Of a DNA stretch of 64,000 nucleotides, positions 47,701 through 53,786 are shown one piece after another; positions within the stretch are counted from its first letter, which is position 1; each line of letters opens with the position of its first letter. The stretch lies in assembly GCF_030052815.1 (NCBI RefSeq), contig NC_079496.1, positions 44,665,593 to 44,729,592 of the forward strand, read 5' to 3'. The notes beneath the pieces are model-generated. The model was not told where the DNA came from. It did not search any database and worked only from the letters and a program-made list of their open reading frames with translations. The DNA is from Hevea brasiliensis. Its lineage: Eukaryota > Streptophyta > Magnoliopsida > Malpighiales > Euphorbiaceae. Both the position numbers and the translations under genes were made by a program.

Positions 47701-50700
47701 GCCCTTTGACTCTAGAGTACTTTTCTAGAGCTCTAGCTTTCTATTGATTCATTCTCGTGTCTCATTTATTAAAATTATATCATCCGTAAACATTATGCAC
47801 TAAGAGATACTCTCTTGTCAATTTATTTATAACTAATGTAAAAAGGTAAGGGCTCACATTTGAACTTTGGTGTAATCCAACTGAGATAGAAAAATATCTT
47901 GTATCCCCTCCCACTGTGCGCACAATAGTAGTTGCTCCTTCATAAATATCTTTCAACGTTTGTATGTACTGAATAGATACCTTCTTTTGTTCTAACACTC
48001 TCCATAAAACATTTCTTGAAACACTATGATAAGCTTTCTCCAAATCGACTAAAAACCATATGTAGATCTTTCTTCACATCTCTATACTTCTTCATCAAGT
48101 TTTTAATAAGAAAGATCACTTTCATAGTTGAATGATTGGACATGAAGCCAAATTGATTAGGAGAGATAGAAGTGTCATGACGTAGTCGATGTTCCACAAC
48201 TCTTTCCCACAACTTTATAGTATGGCTCATGAGTTTAATTCCCTTATAGTTTGAGCAATTCTGTATGTCTCCCTTATTTTTAAAAATAGGTACTAAAATA
48301 CTTTTTTATTCATGAGGCATTTTCTTTGAGTTTAGAATTTTATTAAACAATTTAGTTTACCATGCCACTCCACAACTCCCAAACACTTCCACACTTCAAT
48401 TGGTATTCCATCGGGTTCACAGGTTTTACCCACTTTCATTCTTTTAAGTGCTTCCTTTACTTCTAAAGATTTAATCCTTTTAGTGTAATTCACATTCTTT
48501 TCTATTGCTCTATAATTTGTATTCATGCTATTACAACTTCGACTATTATTAAAGAGATCATCAAAATAATTTCTTCTTTATCCTTAATGCACCTAACTTG
48601 ATTGAAATCTTGGCATTTTTTTTCCCTCCTTGCTAATCTATAAATATCTTTATTCCCTTCTTTAGTTCTAAGTTTTTCATATAACTTTTCAAAGGCCTGC
48701 GCTTTTATTTGACTAATTGTCTTTTTTGCCTTTTTTCTTGCTATCTTGTACTGTTCATAAGCCTCATTATTATCACACTTAGGTAATTTCTTATACCATT
48801 TCCTATTTCTCTTTACTGCCTTTTGTACTTCCTCATTCCACCACCATCTCTCTTTTGAGGGTGGTCCATGTCCTCTAGACCCTCCAAGTACTTTGGAATA
48901 ACCTTGCAATCCTTGCATAGAGCTTTATTTGTCTTCCTGATTAAGAGGAAGTCAATTTGACTTATATGTTGTCCACTTTTGAAAGTCACTAAATGCGACT
49001 CCCTTTTTATAAAGTGGGTATTCGCTAGTATTAGGTCAGACGCCATGGTAAAATCTAGGATGCTTTTTCCTTCCTTATTTCAGTTATCAAAACCAAAACC
49101 TTCATAAACATTCTCATGACATTGTCTATCACTTTCTACATATCTATTCAAATCTCCACCGATGAAAACATTCTCTTCATTCGGTATGCTTTGCATTAGA
49201 TCATCCATATCTTCCCAAAACCTTTGTTTACTCTCACTATCTAATCCTATTTATGGGGCATAAGCACTAACTACATTTATTGTTTCTCCTTCTAATACTA
49301 GCTTTACTAGTATAATTCTATCTTCTACTCTTTTAGCAATTATTATGGCATATTTTAATGTCCTGTCTGTGATCACACCCACTTCGTTCTTGTTCCTCTC
49401 ATTTCCGATAAACCACAGTTTGTATCATGAATTATCCACTTCCTTGCTTTTCTCTCCTCTCTCCTACCCATTTAGTCTCCTTAATGCAAGCAATATTCAC
49501 CTTTTTCCTTTCCAAGGTATCCACAAGCTCTATTAATTTTCTTGTAAGTGATCTAACATTTCAAGTACTAACCCTGATTCGCCTCTTATCCTGTTCTTTC
49601 TTAATTGATCTCCTTCTATGATATTTTCTATTGTTCTCTATGCCTATCTTTTGTTCTGTTCCACTATCTGTTCTATGAATTAACTTCTTTACCCACACCC
49701 GTTCATAACGTGGGAACCCTTGCTCATTTAACATCACACCCGGGCGCTGGTATGGTGCGTCGTTTTCGGTGTACGCCTTACACCCTTGCATATTTCTCAC
49801 TACACTCGGGTTTCGATGTAGCGCATTGTAAGTACAGGACGGTCCAACGTTTATATTATAAGAATTCATATCATGAGGTGTGACTAAATTTTTACACTGG
49901 TTGTCACCTACAGCAATCCTCCTCCTTTATCCTGACCACTATACTCTTGTTTTATTTATTTATTTTTGTTCTCTTCCCTAGTGAGTCTCCTATCCTCAAA
50001 TATATATGGGAAAAAATGGGGGTTTGTATGTCGAAATGTCTTGAGGTCTTTTTTATTGAAGAAAGTAGTTTTCCATTGTAATTTAAACACTAAAATAAAA
50101 TTTCGTATTAATTTTCAATGTTACAACAAAACAATGGAAATAATTCATTTTCTCAAAGAATGTTGTCCAAAAGACTTTTCACATGCAAGTTATTTTCTGC
50201 AGAATGAACAGGACCTTTTGGGTATATAAAGACTTTACGATTTAAAGTTGAAGATTTATCAAAATGAGGAATCATTGGAGAATCGTATTTTGCCCAAAAG
50301 AACTGAATTGTATTGAAATGGGGGCTGCTTTCTGTATTCTGAGTGCAACATTGCCCCCCATTAAGATCTCAGAAATTTCAAGTTAGTTTAGTTACAATTT
50401 ATGAAAACAGAATTTGTTAATATTTCTTTTAGAGGAATATGACAAAACTGACAAGCATGAGAGTAAATGGAAATCTTGAGAACAATAAATAAGCCTTAAT
50501 TCCAAACTAGTTGGGTTGGCTATGTGGATTCTTTACCTGAAAATCTTTAGATTCTCTGTATTTTATTTGAAATTTGACTTTTTTAGAGATCTGGTTGTAA
50601 TTCAGGTAGGAGCACACACAGAAGCAGAATTTGAAGATCGGAAACTAAGGATTGAGGATGCAAAGAATGCAACATATGCTGCCATGGCAGAAGGGATTGT

Positions 50701-51852
50701 GCCTGGTGGTGGTGCTGCATATGTACATCTCTCAGAGCATATTTCTGCCATACAAGATTCCATGGAAGATATAAACATGCAGGTTGGTGCGGACATTGTG
50801 GCAAAGGTATGTTCTAATGTACTTTTGTTTGCTTCGCTTATAGTTTGCTTGCTCTTTTATTGAATTGTCCAAGGATTTTATTAAGAATGACATAAGATGG
50901 AAGAAGAAGATTGGGCTTTGAAAGCTTGATCATTCCTTCAAGCTGTTGGGGGTTATATATTGCTAAAATATAATAGGTATGGAAAGACAATCAAATCAAT
51001 CATTCCTACAACAATTCTGGCCCTAAACCATAGCACACAATCACTGTTAGTATCTCTACTCCCTCTCAAGCGAGAGCACACATATAATATGCACCCTTGC
51101 TGCAAATGTAATGAATCTGAGAACCTCTTAAGGCATTTGGTAAGGAGCTAGTAGCAATATATCCTAATTCAATCAGCTAAAGAAACACTAGATGAAGTTG
51201 CTGAAAGGCAGATAAAAAACTAGAATTTACTGTCATATGATCTATGGCACTAGAATTAACGACCCATTTGGATGATAAAGACACAAGGCATCTAATTGAT
51301 TTACCTGACTCGGGAATTAGTAGACACTTGATATTAGGAGAGCCGGGCATATTTGTCCGCAGAATGCAGATACTCGGACAGTTCTTTCTGAGGGTGAGGG
51401 TATTGTAGTGGCACGAGGGTACCTTTTTTAGTGGCTAGGTTATAATCTATGTTGCAAAACTTGTAATCTGTTTAATCGTTTATATTGCCAAAAGCTAGCT
51501 GTAAATAATTATTGAAAGAAATTCCTTCAGGTGTATAAGAAACATTTATGATGATCTGTTGCAGGCACTTCTTGCACCTGCAAAAGCAATTGCATCTAAT
51601 GCTGGGGTTGATGGAGCAGTTGTGGTGGAAAGAATTCGGACTTCTGATTGGAGAAATGGTTTCAATGCAATGACTGGTGAATATGAAGATCTTTTGGATG
51701 CAGGGGTGGTAGATCCTTGCAGGGTTTCACGGTGTGCACTTCAAAGTGCTGCCTCAATTGCTGGATTAATTCTAACAACTCAAGCCATACTGGCGGAAAA
51801 AATAAAGAAGCCAAAACCTGCCATCCCTCAAGTTCCCGGGATTACACAATAA
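7457..51852 (+). CDS. CPN60A2: Plastid chaperonin 60 subunit alpha 2 (nine exons)
   Basis: Exons: 7457-7513, 7596-7761, 42424-42545, 42645-42852, 42951-43096, 43451-43757, 44742-44992, 50606-50806, 51565-51852. They total 1746 bp (581 aa plus stop), all junctions are GT-AG, and the frame is kept throughout. The protein is a group I (GroEL-type) chaperonin that folds imported and newly made proteins in the plastid stroma as an ATP-driven 14-mer with other Cpn60 subunits. Conserved residues map to GroEL with an offset near 39: D91 (GroEL D52), GDGTT at 125-129 with D126 (GroEL D87), D437 (GroEL D398), and [11 protein letters not shown] at 448-458. Residues 1 to about 45 are basic and Ser/Arg-rich, as in a transit peptide. 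The alpha-2 call, rather than the more abundant alpha-1, rests on many substitutions from the alpha-1 consensus ([24 protein letters not shown]). Arabidopsis CPNA2 is needed for embryo development and helps fold the fatty-acid enzyme KASI. No frameshift or internal stop was seen. Confidence 0.93.
7596..7761 (+). CDS. CPN60A2: CPN60A2 exon 2 (transit peptide, start of equatorial domain)
   Basis: It is preceded by TTGCAG and followed by GTAACC. It covers residues 20-75, including the basic [10 protein letters not shown] region and the chaperonin N-terminal helix [20 protein letters not shown]. It ends in phase 1 (first base of a Gly codon), completed 34.7 kb away by exon 3. Confidence 0.92.
7928..8289 (-). 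repeat. 3' LTR (left) of the outer Gypsy element
   Basis: It is a 362-bp direct repeat of 31723-32090 with TG...CA ends. By eye the two copies differ at roughly 5-6% of aligned positions plus a small indel near 8000, implying an old but not ancient insertion. Confidence 0.92.
8290..9227 (-). pseudogene. Gypsy integrase domain (outer element)
   Basis: The main ORF at 9164-8598 shows an HHCC-type remnant (CDTCARC), the catalytic core MDFVEKL, then [11 protein letters not shown], then [16 protein letters not shown], which supply the D, D and E positions. Downstream codons to about 8300 read the C-terminal GPF/Y-like part ([14 protein letters not shown]), interrupted by at least one stop, before running into the LTR. 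The integrase would insert cDNA into the host genome; this copy is broken. Confidence 0.85.
9228..10055 (-). pseudogene. Gypsy RNase H and connection domain (outer element)
   Basis: It starts with the end of reverse transcriptase ([15 protein letters not shown]). RNase H motifs follow: [25 protein letters not shown] and [13 protein letters not shown]. The DALSRR-like tail ([13 protein letters not shown]) marks the end of RNase H. The frame is open for 275 codons but separated from the reverse transcriptase ORF by stops at about 10055-10205. Confidence 0.85.
10205..10903 (-). pseudogene. Gypsy reverse transcriptase domain (outer element)
   Basis: Motifs in order are YRQ-like [77 protein letters not shown], then FFDHILIY in place of the usual F-x-DD-I-L-V-Y. 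The second catalytic Asp is replaced by His, so this copy would be catalytically dead even without its stops. Confidence 0.87.
10997..11004. repeat. TSD (left) of hAT transposon
   Basis: ATTCCTTG at 10997-11004 is repeated exactly at 29928-29935. Eight-base TSDs are characteristic of hAT elements. This pair defines the true ends of the element even though its left TIR was later split by an LTR insertion. Confidence 0.92.
12259..13859 (-). repeat. 3' LTR (left) of the Athila element
   Basis: It is a 1601-bp direct repeat of 22999-24602. It contains a cluster of partly palindromic ACACGG/CCGTGT motifs at about 13300-13620. Long ORFs inside it (for example near 13042 and 13503) are repeated in the other LTR and are not genes. 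Confidence 0.93.
13860..15435 (-). other. Athila 3' non-coding region
   Basis: It lies between the extra ORF and the 3' LTR. A purine-rich tract on the minus strand next to 13860 (GAGTTGGGAG) is the likely polypurine tract for plus-strand priming. The rest is AT-rich, with T-rich and A-rich runs near 14440-14490, and has no recognisable domain. Confidence 0.6.
15436..16733 (-). pseudogene. Athila extra ORF (ATHILA ORF-1 family, so-called env-like position)
   Basis: It begins [14 protein letters not shown] with a basic, then proline/glutamine-rich leader. A conserved body follows (about 16395-15775: [20 protein letters not shown] ... [20 protein letters not shown] ... [19 protein letters not shown] ... 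[15 protein letters not shown]), then an acidic/serine-rich tail to 15436. A frameshift lies between 16440 and 16395 and a stop near 15775. This family sits where an envelope gene would be in some Athila elements. Its function is unknown, and I see no signal peptide or fusion-type features that would support a true envelope. Confidence 0.75.
16734..17445 (-). other. Athila spacer between pol and the extra ORF
   Basis: It is non-coding. A second cluster of TACACGG/CCGTGTA-like motifs lies at about 16890-17135, matching the LTR cluster at 13300-13620. It probably carries the leader of the extra ORF. Confidence 0.5.
17446..18616 (-). pseudogene. Athila integrase
   Basis: The zinc-binding HHCC module ([12 protein letters not shown] ... 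CDQCQRTG) and catalytic core (DFMG, then ISDGGSHF, then [13 protein letters not shown]) lie in 18616-17966. The C-terminal GPF-type module ([20 protein letters not shown]) lies at 17784-17446. Stops or shifts at 17790-17970 separate the two parts. D, D and E positions are all visible. Confidence 0.87.
18947..19171 (-). pseudogene. Athila RNase H
   Basis: Motifs [31 protein letters not shown] and [12 protein letters not shown] give the catalytic Asp and Glu pattern of retroelement RNase H. It continues from the reverse transcriptase region after a stop near 19172, and 18947 ends at another stop. 18617-18946 is the degraded tether toward integrase. Confidence 0.82.
19172..19908 (-). pseudogene. 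Athila reverse transcriptase
   Basis: The 19908-19504 ORF has [33 protein letters not shown] and the catalytic VFIDDFSVY. The 19534-19172 ORF continues with the thumb and connection ([28 protein letters not shown]). The two overlap in different frames, so a frameshift lies near 19504-19534. 19909-20254 holds the upstream part with several stops. Confidence 0.87.
20255..21631 (-). pseudogene. Athila gag C-terminus and aspartic protease
   Basis: An open frame of 458 codons. The first part is charged and coiled-coil-like ([20 protein letters not shown]), followed by a [12 protein letters not shown] motif typical of Athila. The protease core is [20 protein letters not shown] (active-site DLGAS), with [19 protein letters not shown] as the flap-side and C-terminal motif. 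The protease would cut the polyprotein. Its start is within gag, whose frame is shifted near 21631-21790. Confidence 0.82.
21788..22850 (-). pseudogene. Athila gag
   Basis: It begins with [20 protein letters not shown] at 22850. The capsid region ([20 protein letters not shown] ... [20 protein letters not shown]) is at 22595-22284, then a Q/N/P-rich linker at 22018-21788. A stop at 22668 and shifts near 22284 break the frame. Gag packages the RNA in virus-like particles. Confidence 0.83.
22977..22992 (-). other. Athila primer-binding site (tRNA-Asp)
   Basis: The minus strand reads TGGCGCCGTTGCCGGG, the standard Athila primer site complementary to the 3' end of tRNA-Asp. It lies six bases inside the 5' (right) LTR. 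Confidence 0.88.
22999..24602 (-). repeat. 5' LTR (right) of the Athila element
   Basis: This direct repeat of 12259-13859 has scattered substitutions and small indels; the two lengths differ by only 3 bp. The same ACACGG motif cluster is at about 24050-24370. Confidence 0.93.
25681..25930. repeat. Diverged tandem duplication in the hAT
   Basis: Two copies of a roughly 125-bp unit (starting near 25681 and 25808) share AGAGAAATTG, TACCTG, TTTCTAGTTTAAGTA-like and CATAGCA blocks. They are non-coding and lie between the hAT terminus and the transposase 3' end. Confidence 0.6.
26064..28732 (-). pseudogene. hAT transposase (BED finger, DUF659, dimerisation domain), broken
   Basis: Minus-strand pieces are in the order expected for plant hAT transposases. 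A BED-type zinc finger is at 28657-28475 ([20 protein letters not shown]). A DUF659-like segment is at 28152-27907 ([12 protein letters not shown]). The central catalytic region is at 27643-27302 ([19 protein letters not shown] ... TRFATA) and a further piece at 27064-26819. The C-terminal dimerisation motif ([12 protein letters not shown]) is near 26700-26610, and an acidic tail is at 26357-26064. Stops and possible introns separate them. The transposase would excise and reinsert the element, but no continuous ORF remains. Confidence 0.82.
26292..26327. repeat. (ATC)n trinucleotide microsatellite
   Basis: Twelve ATC repeats, read on the minus strand as a run of Asp codons in the acidic tail of the hAT transposase. 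Confidence 0.9.
28864..29300. repeat. Tandem repeat of about 185 bp in the hAT
   Basis: The unit begins AATTCAAGCAAATAAGAAAT at 28864, 29050 and 29234, giving periods of 186 and 184 bp and about 2.3 copies. Each copy contains CAATAATTTGCATAAT, and the first two contain AGCATTTATAATACTAAC. It lies upstream of the transposase start, possibly in its promoter region. Confidence 0.85.
29593..29618. repeat. (GA)n microsatellite
   Basis: A pure GA run inside the hAT near its right end. It explains the Ser/Leu-rich minus-strand ORFs here, which are not genes. Confidence 0.85.
30034..30540 (-). pseudogene. Gypsy zinc knuckle and aspartic protease (outer element)
   Basis: A CCHC knuckle ([15 protein letters not shown]-x2-C-x7-H-x-C) near 30515-30465 is followed by an acidic linker and the protease core [20 protein letters not shown] (active-site DSG) in the ORF at 30447-30034. 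The hAT insertion at 29927 lies just downstream and separates this from reverse transcriptase at 10903. Confidence 0.85.
30638..31482 (-). pseudogene. Gypsy gag (outer element)
   Basis: Three minus-strand pieces (31482-31267, 31260-31039, 31030-30638) carry the Retrotrans_gag pattern: [19 protein letters not shown] ... ADAWYYNWI ... [12 protein letters not shown] ... [20 protein letters not shown]. Two in-frame breaks separate them. A Ser/Thr/Asn-rich linker follows, leading to the zinc knuckle. Confidence 0.83.
31708..31719 (-). other. Outer Gypsy primer-binding site (tRNA-iMet)
   Basis: The minus strand reads TGGTATCAGAGC, three bases inside the 5' (right) LTR, the standard initiator-Met primer site. 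Confidence 0.9.
31723..32090 (-). repeat. 5' LTR (right) of the outer Gypsy element
   Basis: A 368-bp direct repeat of 7928-8289. It is followed by the TACAA target duplication at 32091-32095. Confidence 0.92.
32091..33748 (+). other. Ancestral part of CPN60A2 intron 2
   Basis: This single-copy-looking AT-rich sequence lies between the two nests. No exon, ORF with recognisable similarity, or transposon end was seen. It ends in AACCTAAT (33741-33748), the target site of the next element. Confidence 0.6.
35163..35784. mobile_element. hAT-like MITE
   Basis: A 622-bp segment lies between copies of TGCCATC (35156-35162 and 35785-35791). Termini are roughly inverted: CATGGTTATAAGTAACGG at the left, and the right end in reverse complement starts TATAGTTTTAAATCG. 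The interior carries many AACGG/GTTAC motifs. No ORF. The superfamily call rests on the 7-8 bp duplication and GTTATAAG-like end. Confidence 0.5.
36556..36584. repeat. (TG)n microsatellite
   Basis: A pure TG run of 14 units within the Mutator-like element. Confidence 0.95.
36712..36744. repeat. (GA)n microsatellite left of the Copia insertion
   Basis: A pure GA run. GA-rich sequence resumes right of the Copia element (41637-41670 and 41719-41747), showing that the Copia inserted into a GA-rich tract. Confidence 0.92.
36770..36947 (-). repeat. 3' LTR (left) of the Copia element
   Basis: A 178-bp direct repeat of 41448-41625. The adjacent bases 36948-36958, read on the minus strand as TTGAGGGGGAG, are the polypurine tract. 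Confidence 0.93.
37044..38280 (-). pseudogene. Copia reverse transcriptase and RNase H
   Basis: 37988-37710 has [12 protein letters not shown] (catalytic Asp pair present, usual Tyr replaced) and LKYFLGIEV. 37738-37301 has [49 protein letters not shown] and [13 protein letters not shown], the Copia RNase H signature, reached through a frame change near 37300-37440. Multiple stops occur between 38280 and 37990. Confidence 0.87.
38280..39824 (-). pseudogene. Copia integrase and start of reverse transcriptase
   Basis: 39824-39156 has the GAG-pre-integrase region ([13 protein letters not shown] ... [10 protein letters not shown]) and catalytic core ([38 protein letters not shown]). 39116-38280 carries the integrase C-terminus ([19 protein letters not shown]), a Pro/Ser-rich linker, and the reverse transcriptase N-terminus ([20 protein letters not shown] ... 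[10 protein letters not shown]). A stop separates the two ORFs near 39150. Confidence 0.88.
39832..40107 (-). pseudogene. Copia protease
   Basis: The frame opens with [20 protein letters not shown] (active-site DSGA), followed by [15 protein letters not shown], the usual Copia protease end. The same segment recurs as a relic in CPN60A2 intron 8. Confidence 0.85.
40192..41157 (-). pseudogene. Copia gag with internal duplication
   Basis: It begins [20 protein letters not shown] at 41157 (UBN2/Retrotran_gag type: [16 protein letters not shown]). It ends in a zinc knuckle [14 protein letters not shown] at about 40355-40310. A 48-bp in-frame direct duplication (40691-40786) repeats a 16-residue segment (SLTAYFM...LK.VYE). 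A stop near 40621-40636 breaks the frame. Confidence 0.87.
40691..40786 (-). repeat. 48-bp tandem duplication in Copia gag
   Basis: Two copies starting TCCTCATATACCC at 40691 and 40739 differ at only two or three bases. The duplication keeps frame and adds 16 residues. Confidence 0.9.
41432..41447 (-). other. Copia primer-binding site (tRNA-iMet)
   Basis: The minus strand reads TGGTATCAGAGTCAGG directly after the 5' LTR end CTTTCTACA, the initiator-Met primer site with no spacer. Confidence 0.9.
41448..41625 (-). repeat. 5' LTR (right) of the Copia element
   Basis: A 178-bp copy of 36770-36947, same length, with seven substitutions counted by eye. Confidence 0.93.
41637..41747. repeat. GA-rich microsatellite tract right of the Copia insertion
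   Basis: Pure GA runs at 41637-41670 and 41719-41747 are separated by GA-rich sequence. Together with 36712-36744 they show the pre-insertion site was a GA-rich tract. Confidence 0.92.
42424..42545 (+). CDS. CPN60A2: CPN60A2 exon 3 (equatorial domain)
   Basis: Residues 75-115, including [20 protein letters not shown] with D91 (equivalent to GroEL D52) and [17 protein letters not shown]. The acceptor is TTGTGCAG; the donor GTCATT is weak, but the join to exon 4 is exact. Confidence 0.93.
42645..42852 (+). CDS. CPN60A2: CPN60A2 exon 4 (ATP-binding segment)
   Basis: Residues 116-184, carrying GDGTT at 125-129 (phosphate/magnesium binding) and [15 protein letters not shown]. The donor GTCTTT is non-consensus beyond the GT. 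The exon ends in phase 1. Confidence 0.94.
42951..43096 (+). CDS. CPN60A2: CPN60A2 exon 5 (intermediate domain)
   Basis: Residues 185-233: [20 protein letters not shown] ... [14 protein letters not shown] ... EEGIK, the upper intermediate domain entering the apical domain. Confidence 0.94.
43451..43757 (+). CDS. CPN60A2: CPN60A2 exon 6 (apical domain)
   Basis: Residues 234-336: [16 protein letters not shown] ... [10 protein letters not shown] ... [11 protein letters not shown]. This covers most of the substrate- and co-chaperonin-binding apical domain. [16 protein letters not shown] departs from the alpha-1 consensus in the usually conserved PGFGERRK region. Confidence 0.94.
43758..44741 (+). 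other. CPN60A2 intron 6
   Basis: 984 bp, GTGAAC to CTTCAG, AT-rich. No transposon end or other gene recognised; ORFs inside it read into exon 7 by chance. Confidence 0.8.
44742..44992 (+). CDS. CPN60A2: CPN60A2 exon 7 (end of apical, intermediate domain)
   Basis: Residues 336-419: [20 protein letters not shown] ... [18 protein letters not shown] ... [15 protein letters not shown]. The [11 protein letters not shown] motif is split exactly at the exon 7/8 junction. Confidence 0.94.
44993..46994 (+). other. CPN60A2 intron 7, 5' part
   Basis: AT-rich intron sequence without a recognised gene. A C/T-rich low-complexity stretch is at 46039-46127. It ends with the target site ATCCTGACCACTATACTC (46977-46994) duplicated by the LINE. 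Confidence 0.6.
46039..46127. repeat. C/T-rich low-complexity tract
   Basis: (CT)n followed by (CTC)n and C-runs. It has no coding meaning. Confidence 0.85.
47059..48526 (-). pseudogene. LINE reverse transcriptase and C-terminus, broken
   Basis: Minus-strand pieces read [20 protein letters not shown], then [11 protein letters not shown] ... [19 protein letters not shown], then [19 protein letters not shown] and [20 protein letters not shown]. The C-terminal piece [20 protein letters not shown] has the RTE endpiece style. These follow the RTE-clade motif order. The catalytic DD box is not visible (gap near 47700). Confidence 0.82.
48813..49869 (-). pseudogene. LINE N-terminus and AP-endonuclease, broken
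   Basis: 49869-49561 is a basic leader of plant RTE type ([19 protein letters not shown]). Fragments between 49560 and 49046 correspond to the apurinic-type endonuclease that nicks the target. 49046-48813 ([15 protein letters not shown]) is its SDH/QID-like C-terminal motif region. Confidence 0.7.
49947..50605 (+). other. CPN60A2 intron 7, 3' part
   Basis: AT-rich. A short segment at 50488-50535 (CCTTAATTCCAAACTAGTTG, GGCTATGTGGATTC) resembles the 3' end of plant RTE or related SINE elements and is probably a 5'-truncated copy. Confidence 0.5.
50606..50806 (+). CDS. CPN60A2: CPN60A2 exon 8 (ATPase Asp and GGG motif)
   Basis: Residues 420-486: [20 protein letters not shown] with D437 (GroEL D398, the catalytic Asp), then [20 protein letters not shown]. 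Acceptor TTCAG, donor GTATGT. Confidence 0.95.
51055..51345 (-). mobile_element. Decayed Copia relic in intron 8
   Basis: 51055-51115 resembles the region just inside the 3' LTR of the Copia at 36770 (CTCCCTCTCAAGCGAGAGCA against CTCCCCCTCAAGTTGGAGCA). 51195-51345 reads, on the minus strand, the protease start ([15 protein letters not shown] against [15 protein letters not shown]). Everything between these two parts is deleted. The active-site DSG is changed to NSS, so it is long dead. Confidence 0.75.
51565..51852 (+). CDS. CPN60A2: CPN60A2 exon 9 (C-terminal equatorial domain)
   Basis: Residues 487-581 and stop [23 protein letters not shown] ... [20 protein letters not shown] ... [20 protein letters not shown], ending [14 protein letters not shown]. 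There is no GGM-rich tail, as usual for plastid alpha subunits. Confidence 0.95.
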   Translation, partial: ALLAPAKAIASNAGVDGAVVVERIRTSDWRNGFNAMTGEYEDLLDAGVVDPCRVSRCALQSAASIAGLILTTQAILAEKIKKPKPAIPQVPGITQ

Positions 51853-53786
51853 GAGGGGGGAAAAAACCTTGAGCATGGAAAGGAACTGAAGAAACTGTTT
51901 TTGCATTGGTTTGAAACAAAGACTGCAAGCTGGAGCCTGAAAGAACGTTTATTTTTTTGAAGGAAGGCTTCTCAATTCATGGATTTGCCCGACAGCTTCT
52001 ACTTCTTATAAAGTAGACAGGTGAAACAAATGTGTTCTTCAGGTAATGTAATGTTGGTGGTGAACTGATCTTCCCCGCTGCTTTGTTCTGAAGCCTTTAT
52101 TTATCACCTTCCCCGTCTATGCTAAATCCCAAAATAACTTGCACTGGACATTGGTTATGACTGGTTTTGCCAGACATACATGTAGGAAAATGTTGTCTTG
52201 TTTCTGAAATAGCTTCAAAGTTGGGTTTTTTTTTTTTATTTTTTATTTTTTATTTTTTTAATGCTTAGAATGACATAATAGAATGGACAATCACTAGTCA
52301 GAATTGTTCAGAGCTGTGCCTGTAAAATACCATATGATATTAATGGTAAGATCAATTCAACCATATCATCTGCCAATGTTTGGTAAGCCTATCTCTAGAT
52401 AGTATTTTTAGACAAGCTTGTTACCTTTGGAAGTTTGACAACTTCATCGATGGGAAGAAACACCCAATAACTTTATCTAAAAAGAGGTATATTTGATCAT
52501 ATTTGATTGAAGCTGACTTCTTGCTTTCAAGTACAATTCATAGATTTATAAATTTTGGTTAGCATAACAAAAATTATAATAAACAATTAATTTCAATTTT
52601 ATATAAAGTTTAACACAACAACATCAGAATTATACTCATTTTCTGGGGAACTTTTAGAAAGATCATATTTTATTCATAGTTATTTATCAAGAATTAAATG
52701 ATTTAATGTTGGCGTAATGACCTTAAAAACGAAAACATTGTGTATTTTTGCAAGTTATTTATCATCCTATATTATACTTGTTTGCCAAATGAATTTTAGG
52801 TTCCTTGCTTTTATGGTGCTAAAGAATGGTCATGGCTCTTTAGATCTATTTATGCTCTCCCACTTTTAATAATGAGCTTTAGGAAGACGTGGAGCCTTGG
52901 GTAGAATTTAATTTTTAGATGTTGATGTCATTAATGGATTATTTGACTTCTTTTTGTTAAAGCAATATACTTTGCGAATTTACTTAACATCAATTCTTTA
53001 TACTAAAACATGATCTTTTATGTATAACAATTTTGATAGATCCATTTGAGACTTCATCTTTGGACTTGCAATTTCGTTTTCCCTCTTTTTGTAGCTTACA
53101 AGTCACAACTTACGACATGACAGTTCCTTTAGCTATTTTAGAATTATAATTTTAGAGTTTCATGCAGTCTATAATTTGATTTCATTGCGAGAAATAAATG
53201 CAATTCTATCTTATTTATTTATTTAAAAGTTTAGATTGAAGTTTTCAGTTTTAGGTATAAGTATAAAAATAATATTTTTATAGTTTCAAGCTTTGATATT
53301 TTAGGGTTTGTTGTGTAATATATATTATAGTGGTTCCCATTGACGACGTGGTTAGCGCTCATAAGCTAAATTATTCTATTACTGTTAATAGGTTGATGTA
53401 ACATTATGATGCGCTCGTTTTTATTAGCGAGTGCATCTTTATTATTTTTAATTAGTTATTTTTTAATTATAATTTTTATTTATAATATAACTATTTTAAA
53501 TTTATTTAGATTTATTTTTGAATTATAAATAATATTAATAAATTTAATCATATTAAATTTTATTTTTAATTTTACTTTTTACAAAGTGTATCTTCTTTCG
53601 ACAACAATTATTATTGAATAAATTATTAAATTTTAATTTAATTTAATTTTAAAATATATAAAGTAAGTTTAAAATAACAATATAACATATGATTTATTTA
53701 ATTAAATATTTATATGAAAATATTATATGCATTCTTAGGTAAAAAATGTGAGAATATATATCAATAAACATCATTAGTAAAAATTA
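51853..53786. other. CPN60A2 3' UTR and downstream intergenic sequence
   Basis: The 3' UTR likely covers the first 200-400 bases (TGTAATGT-like elements near 52045; no single clear AATAAA). Further on is AT-rich sequence with no recognised gene or transposon end. Confidence 0.5.

Larger units (their letters stand above)
46995..49928 (-). mobile_element. RTE-type LINE in intron 7
   Basis: It is flanked by a perfect 18-bp TSD, ATCCTGACCACTATACTC (46977-46994 and 49929-49946). On the minus strand the N-terminal leader and endonuclease remnant lie at about 49869-48813, then reverse transcriptase at about 48918-47780, then a short C-terminal region (47340-47059). The 3' end has the plant RTE signature around CCCCAATAAATTTTGGGATA followed by an AGTTGAGTTGA-like tail. 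About 2.9 kb, close to the usual 3.2 kb of plant RTE elements. The single ORF is broken by many stops. Confidence 0.87.

Noticed and set aside
42363..51852. An independent, N-terminally truncated chaperonin pseudogene
   Set aside because: Exon 2 at 7596-7761 supplies exactly the missing N-terminus in the right phase, so this is one gene with a very long intron.
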